From assembly GCF_034931125.1 (NCBI RefSeq), contig NZ_JAYGHM010000040.1, positions 8,815 to 72,814 of the forward strand: 64,000 nt of DNA, given 5' to 3'. Source of the DNA: Rivularia sp034931125 (GTDB lineage: Bacteria; Cyanobacteriota; Cyanobacteriia; Cyanobacteriales; Nostocaceae). The notes under the pieces are model-generated. The model did no database searches and was not told the origin of the DNA. It saw nothing but the letters and a program-made list of their open reading frames with translations. Made by a program: the position numbers and the translations under genes. Shown piece by piece: positions 60,111 through 64,000 of the stretch (position 1 is the stretch's first letter; every line of letters begins with the position of its first letter).

Positions 60111-60497
60111 GTAGGGTGTGTTACGGCACAAGTTATATATCATTACAGGTTACAAGTTAGCGCGGTCGTAACGCACCAATTATTTTGAATTAAATAATCT
60201 GTTATTTGTAATCTTCTATTTCAACCATAAATCATGTTGGGTTACGGCGCGAATTTAACTTATAATTATCAATCAAATTTGTTCTTTGCGCCTAACCCAA
60301 CCTACAAACTTCAAGTTTTGTAGGGTGTGTTACGGCACAAGTTATATATCATTACAGGTTACAAGTTAGCGCAGCCGTAACGCACCAATTATTTGTAATC
60401 TTCTATTTCAACCATAAATCATGTTGGGTTACGGCGCGAATTTAACTTATAATTATCAATCAAATTTGTTCTTCGCGCCTAACCCAACCTACAAACT
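60111..60497. repeat. Direct duplication of a 200-bp compound palindromic repeat
   Basis: Copy 1 (60111-60310) and copy 2 (60320-60497) each contain GTAGGGTGTGTTACGGCACA ... GTAACGCACCAATTATTT, and then TGTTGGGTTACGGCGCGAAT ... GCGCCTAACCCAACCTAC. Copy 2 lacks a 22-bp stretch (about 60184-60205 of copy 1). They are otherwise near-identical, so the duplication looks recent. Confidence 0.9.
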
Positions 60498-60535
60498 ACA
60501 AACTTATTTTTTAATAATTTATGAATATAAAATAA

Positions 60536-60889
60536 TTAAAGAAGCTGATGAATAATTACTCCACTACAATAAGAAACTGTATTAGCGATTATTGATACAC
60601 AAAATCCTTTTTTCCATCCGAAATATAAGACTTGCGAATACAAAAATCCTTCAATAAAAATAACAAAAATTTCAATTACAATAACCCTGAATGGAGATAA
60701 TAAGTAAAACATGATGATTTGATTGCTTGTCCACGCTATGGGATGAGTTAAGAGAGTCGCACCGCAAGCTAAAGCAAACATTGCTACAAATTCTGTAAAA
60801 GATGAAAATCTTTTGAGATAATGAGCTAGCAACAAAACAATCGGTACTTCAATAGCTAAGGAAATTAGTAAAGCTATGAATTGAGTCAT
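60536..60889 (-). CDS. Small four-helix membrane protein, unknown function
   Basis: The 117-residue, strongly hydrophobic protein has about four membrane helices ('FIALLISLAIEVPIVLLLAH', 'FVAMFALACGATLLTHPIAW'). THPIAW and 'IVIEIFVIFIEGFLYSQVLY' suggest a conserved family in cyanobacteria that I cannot name. ATG start, no partner gene. Confidence 0.62.
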   Translation of the reverse strand: MTQFIALLISLAIEVPIVLLLAHYLKRFSSFTEFVAMFALACGATLLTHPIAWTSNQIIMFYLLSPFRVIVIEIFVIFIEGFLYSQVLYFGWKKGFCVSIIANTVSYCSGVIIHQLL

Positions 60890-61159
60890 TGATTAAGATT
60901 TTAACTTGCATAAATTATATCAGCAGTTAAGAAACTCAGGGAAAATCAGTGATGATTTCTAATTTTAACTTTGTATGCTAAACGAATATTGTAAAAAAAC
61001 ATGATTAAATCTATCAAAATACTGATAGCTAATTAATTTACATTAATTCTCGTATTTTTTGTAACAACAATAGATAGTTAATATAGACAACGAATACTAC
61101 GTAATTCAAATCTCTTGCTCGGCGTTCTTCGCGTCTCTGTGGTTAAATAAAAACTTACC
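60890..61159. other. Intergenic region upstream of the hydantoinase-like gene
   Basis: AT-rich DNA, ending in a GGCGTTCTTCGCGTCTCTGT sequence (61119-61138). This is related to the GACGCAGAGAGCGCAGAGG repeats at 14522 and 16081. No ORF was seen. Confidence 0.5.
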
Positions 61160-62698
61160 ATGCATAAAACAAACCAACCTGACCCCGTTCGTTTAGAAAT
61201 CTTCAAAAACCTCTATCAATTCATTGCTGAACAAATGGGAATCGTGCTGCAAAATACCGCAGCATCGGTAAATATCAAAGAACGTTTAGACTTTTCCTGT
61301 GCAATTTTTGATGCTTCTGGTTTATTAGTTGCAAATGCTCCTCATATTCCCGTACATTTGGGTTCGATGAGTGAAAGTGTCCGTAGTTTAATTGTCGATA
61401 AAGGTGACAGTTTAAAACCGGGAAATGTCTATTTATCAAATAATCCTTATAACGGTGGAACCCATTTACCCGACGTAACAGCAATTACTCCAGTTTTCTC
61501 ATCTTCTATCACTCCCATTTTTTACGTTGCTTCTCGCGGACATCAAGCCGATATTGGCGGAATTACACCCGGTTCGATGCCTCCTCATAGTAAAACTATA
61601 GAAGAAGAAGGAATTTTATTTGATAATTTTCTCTTGGTTGAATCAGGAAATTTTCGAGAAGCAGCAGTGAGGGGAATACTAAAAAATCATGCTTACCCAG
61701 CTAGAAATCCCGACCAAAATATTGCTGACTTCAAAGCCCAAATTGCCGCAAATAATCGCGGTGTTCAAGAATTACTCAAAATGGTTGAGCAATATCAACT
61801 GGAAACTGTTCAAAATTACATGACATTTGTCCAAGATAATGCCGAAGAAGCAGTACGAAAAGCCATCGACGTTTTAAAAGATGGTTCGTTTAGTTATGAA
61901 ATGGATAGTGGCGCGAAAATTCAGGTTAAAGTTACTATAAATAAACAAAATCGTAGCGCGATCGTCGATTTTACTGGCACATCAAAGCAGCTAAATAGTA
62001 ACTTTAATGCTCCCAAAGCTGTAACTCAAGCCGCCGTTTTGTATGTCTTCCGCACCTTGGTTAATGATAATATTCCTTTGAATGCAGGTTGTTTGAATCC
62101 TTTAGAAATTATTATTCCTCAAGGTTGTATGCTCAACCCAACTTATCCAGCAGCAGTAGTAGCGGGTAACGTGGAAACTTCGCAAACGATTGTTGATGCT
62201 TTGTACGGTGCTTTGGGTGTAATGTCTGGTTCTCAAGGGACGATGAATAACTTTACTTTTGGGAATGAAAACTATCAATATTATGAAACAATATGTGGTG
62301 GTTCCGGTGCTGGTGCGGACTTTGACGGTACGGATGCGGTACAAACTCACATGACAAATTCGCGTTTAACTGACCCAGAGGTATTAGAAACTCGGTATCC
62401 GGTACTTTTAGAAAGCTTTAGTTTGCGTTTGGGTAGCGGTGGTAAGGGAAAACATTCGGGTGGTAATGGAGTAATTCGTCGGATCAAGTTTTTAGAAACC
62501 ATGACAGCGAATATTCTTTGCAGTCATCGTTTGGTATCTCCCTTTGGTTTAAATAATGGACAACCGGGAAAAGTTGGACTTAACTGGGTAATACGTAAAG
62601 ATGGAAGTGAGGAAATATTAGATAGTACCGCAACAGTAGAAATGGATGCGGGGGATGTTTTTGTAATCGAAACCCCTGGTGGTGGTGGGTTTGGGTAA
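61160..62698 (+). CDS. Hydantoinase B / 5-oxoprolinase B-subunit family protein
   Basis: The 512-residue protein matches HyuB: 'PVRLEIFKNLYQFIAEQMGI' at the N-terminus, 'GLLVANAPHIPVHLGSMSES', 'NNPYNGGTHLPDVTAITPVF' and 'RGHQADIGGITPGSMPPHSK'. The C-terminus ends in the family's glycine-rich GGGGFG. HyuB works with HyuA to open hydantoin or 5-oxoproline rings with ATP. No hyuA lies next to it, so the partner must be elsewhere. ATG start, full length. Confidence 0.92.
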   Translation: MHKTNQPDPVRLEIFKNLYQFIAEQMGIVLQNTAASVNIKERLDFSCAIFDASGLLVANAPHIPVHLGSMSESVRSLIVDKGDSLKPGNVYLSNNPYNGGTHLPDVTAITPVFSSSITPIFYVASRGHQADIGGITPGSMPPHSKTIEEEGILFDNFLLVESGNFREAAVRGILKNHAYPARNPDQNIADFKAQIAANNRGVQELLKMVEQYQLETVQNYMTFVQDNAEEAVRKAIDVLKDGSFSYEMDSGAKIQVKVTINKQNRSAIVDFTGTSKQLNSNFNAPKAVTQAAVLYVFRTLVNDNIPLNAGCLNPLEIIIPQGCMLNPTYPAAVVAGNVETSQTIVDALYGALGVMSGSQGTMNNFTFGNENYQYYETICGGSGAGADFDGTDAVQTHMTNSRLTDPEVLETRYPVLLESFSLRLGSGGKGKHSGGNGVIRRIKFLETMTANILCSHRLVSPFGLNNGQPGKVGLNWVIRKDGSEEILDSTATVEMDAGDVFVIETPGGGGFG

Positions 62699-62999
62699 TT
62701 TTGGATTTTGGATTTTGGATTCAAATACGTTTTGGTTTTAGAGAAGGCGATCGCTATGGGAAAATTAATGTTGCTGAATCAAAAAATCAAAATGTAAAGT
62801 GATGATTTCATGTTAATGGAGACGTAGCATTGCTACGTCTCTACAAGCATTTCTCGTTTGGTACAAAAATTCAAATAAATATAATTCATAGCTACAATGT
62901 CAGCTAATGAAATTACATAAAAAATAGAATAAGAAAGTAGCGATTCATTTTTTCTTCTATTTCTTATAATTATTGAATTTTTAGTTCATCACTTTAATA
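62699..62999. other. Intergenic region with heptamer repeat (62698-62721) and terminator-like palindrome (62819-62841)
   Basis: ATTTTGG tandem units follow the HyuB stop. GAGACGTAGCA and its inverse, separated by one base, form the hairpin also found at 45911-45937. A GCGATCGC site is at about 62748. No ORF was seen. Confidence 0.7.
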
Positions 63000-63158
63000 T
63001 TACTTTTTCGCAATTATCCAAATTGCATGAATAATTCCCGGAAAGTATCCCAATAACGTTAAAAGGATGTTAATCCAAAAGTCAGGGCCGATACCAACCT
63101 GTAAAAATACTCCTAAAGGGGGAAGAAAGATAGCGCAAATTATGCGAATTAAATCCAT
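63000..63158 (-). CDS. Pmp3/YqaE family membrane peptide
   Basis: The 52-residue product has two membrane helices. It reads MDLIRIICAIFLPPLGVFLQ, then VGIGPDFWINILLTLLGYFP, then GIIHAIWIIAKK. This is the Pmp3/YqaE (UPF0057) pattern with LPPLGVFL and the G-Y-x-P-G-I-I-H-A motif. The ATG at 63158 follows a full AGGAGGT ribosome-binding site. Relatives are stress-induced and affect membrane potential or salt tolerance. Confidence 0.93.
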   Translation of the reverse strand: MDLIRIICAIFLPPLGVFLQVGIGPDFWINILLTLLGYFPGIIHAIWIIAKK

Positions 63159-63253
63159 GATTACCTCCTATTAATATTAGAATAATTTGGATTTTATTTA
63201 CAATCCAACCATAGCATTTCTACATTAAAGGGGTAGGTTTATAGAAAAACATA

Positions 63254-63598
63254 TCACCCACCACTAATTTTGGCTTTGTAACCAGATTTTTTCAAAATTT
63301 CTAGTATTTTTTGCTTATGTTCGCCTTGAATTTCGATTTCATTATCTTTAACAGTACCACCGCAACCGCACTGACCTTTTAACTGTTTTAATAATGCTTG
63401 TAAAGTTTCCGGCTGACTTTGAAATCCTGTAATTATAGTTACAGTTTTGCCTTTACGTCCAGCGCGGGTTGCTTGTACGCGCAAATCTTGTTTTTCGGGG
63501 GGTAAATCCGGTGTTCCTCTTTGAGTAGCAGCGGAATCGGAACCAAATTCTCGCCAACCAGAGGATTTTTCGGAAGCTTTGCGTTTTTCAGCAGCCAT
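63254..63598 (-). CDS. SUI1/eIF1-like translation factor (YciH family)
   Basis: The 114-residue protein has a basic, disordered N-terminus (about 1-45). A SUI1 domain follows: 'GRKGKTVTIITGFQSQPETL', KGQCGCGGTVKDNEIEIQGEH (the G-Q-C-G-C-G-G-T motif), and ILKKSGYKAKISGG. Bacterial YciH is thought to act on start-site fidelity. It has an ATG start and normal length. Confidence 0.92.
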   Translation of the reverse strand: MAAEKRKASEKSSGWREFGSDSAATQRGTPDLPPEKQDLRVQATRAGRKGKTVTIITGFQSQPETLQALLKQLKGQCGCGGTVKDNEIEIQGEHKQKILEILKKSGYKAKISGG

Positions 63599-63670
63599 AA
63601 TTAGATAATTTATTTTATAGTTTTGATTTTAACTGGCTATAGCCGTACAAGTGAAAAAAATACTTTACCC

Positions 63671-63717
63671 GGCGGTTGAAACCGCTGCTACACAGGCAAA
63701 ACCCGCCTGCGCGGGTT
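63671..63717. repeat. Dispersed palindromic repeat
   Basis: GCGGTTGAAACCGC, CTACACAGGCAAAACCCGCC and a TGCGCGGG arm: the most regular copy of the 11321-11424 family. It lies 70 bp from the CRISPR array. Confidence 0.85.
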
Positions 63718-63784
63718 ATGAATTAATTGGTCTATTTAAGTGTTTCAACTAACTAAGCGATTTAATTGCGATCGTATTGGATAC

Positions 63785-64000
63785 GTTTCAATCCCTAATA
63801 GGGATTAGTAGAAGTTTCAACCTACGCACCCGATGAAGCCCCAGTGCATACCGCGTTTCAATCCCTAATAGGGATTAGTAAAAGTTTCAACCCAAAAAAT
63901 TTAATCGCGGGTAAAAAATGTTTTTGTTTCAATCCCTAATAGGGATTAGTAAAAGTTTCAACCGACAAGGCAGCATCAATAATTTTGGTGGTAGTTTTTC
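63785..64000 (-). CRISPR. CRISPR array end: three 37-bp repeats, continues past the window
   Basis: Repeats are at 63785-63821, 63855-63891 and 63926-63962. On the plus strand they begin GTTTCAATCCCTAATAGGGA and end AGTTTCAAC. Spacers are 33 and 34 bp, and at least 38 bp follow the last repeat. On the minus strand each repeat ends in ATTGAAAC, the usual 8-nt 5' handle of crRNAs, so transcription runs leftward. The leftmost repeat has one substitution (G for A), as expected for the leader-distal end. The leader and cas genes, if any, lie beyond position 64000. Confidence 0.93.

Overview
The window looks like chromosome from a filamentous, heterocystous-type cyanobacterium (Nostocales such as Rivularia, Calothrix or Nostoc). 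I infer this from many GCGATCGC (HIP1) octamers, cyanobacterium-specific families (Ycf51, YggT/Ycf19, DUF1822, DUF1824, DUF1400 hydrolase, CYP110-like P450, carotenoid isomerase CrtH), short tandem heptamer repeats and moderately AT-rich DNA. Four runs of N (296, 333, 37 and 25 bases) mark scaffold gaps, and all four lie inside repeats. I see no rRNA, tRNA, prophage or transposase gene.

Layout. 1-7.6 kb: a cut-off serine hydrolase, an AI-2E-type permease, membrane and secreted hypotheticals, YggT, uracil phosphoribosyltransferase, a possible small RNA, and crtH. 7.7-9.5 kb: a two-gene restriction-modification module of XhoI/PaeR7I type. 9.4-14.1 kb: alpha/beta hydrolase, CAP-domain protein and a cbiMNQO cobalt transporter operon. 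14.5-16.1 kb: a leucine-rich repeat gene plus a small-protein/retropepsin-like pair, boxed by a 36-bp inverted repeat. 16.3-22.5 kb: ABC-F ATPase, DUF1824, prohibitin and an ABC exporter. 22.9-26.8 kb: a sigma-like factor, DUF1822 and a CHAT protease-like protein with a membrane anchor and a phosphate-binding-protein-like domain. 26.9-31.7 kb: TetR regulator with a divergent SDR gene, response regulator and outer-membrane barrel. 32-39.3 kb: a STAND (NB-ARC/TPR) ATPase, then a VWA/substrate-binding lipoprotein, a coiled-coil membrane protein and another substrate-binding protein. 39.4-42 kb: a MITE-like element, a vapBC pair between direct repeats, and a P450. 43.3-53.4 kb: a large protein with a duplicated C-terminal domain, rpsD, aquaporin and ArsR, aminotransferase, an iron-type dehydrogenase, a peptidoglycan-binding protein and Ycf51. 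54-63.6 kb: SDR, DUF1400 hydrolase, Yip1, an aromatic amino-acid permease, a hydantoinase-B-like gene, Pmp3/YqaE and SUI1/YciH. 63.8 kb to the end: one end of a CRISPR array.

The strongest candidates for an undescribed system are the sigma/DUF1822/CHAT-PBP operon and the STAND + VWA-SBP + coiled-coil + SBP cluster. Together they place three periplasmic-binding-protein-like modules next to conflict or signalling domains (caspase-like, VWA, NB-ARC) within 17 kb. This resembles the effector/sensor toolkits known from multicellular bacteria. The fusion of a cytosolic caspase-like domain to an outside ligand-binding domain suggests a transmembrane sensor, but this is inference. Much of the intergenic DNA consists of dispersed palindromic repeats, several of which box small accessory cassettes.
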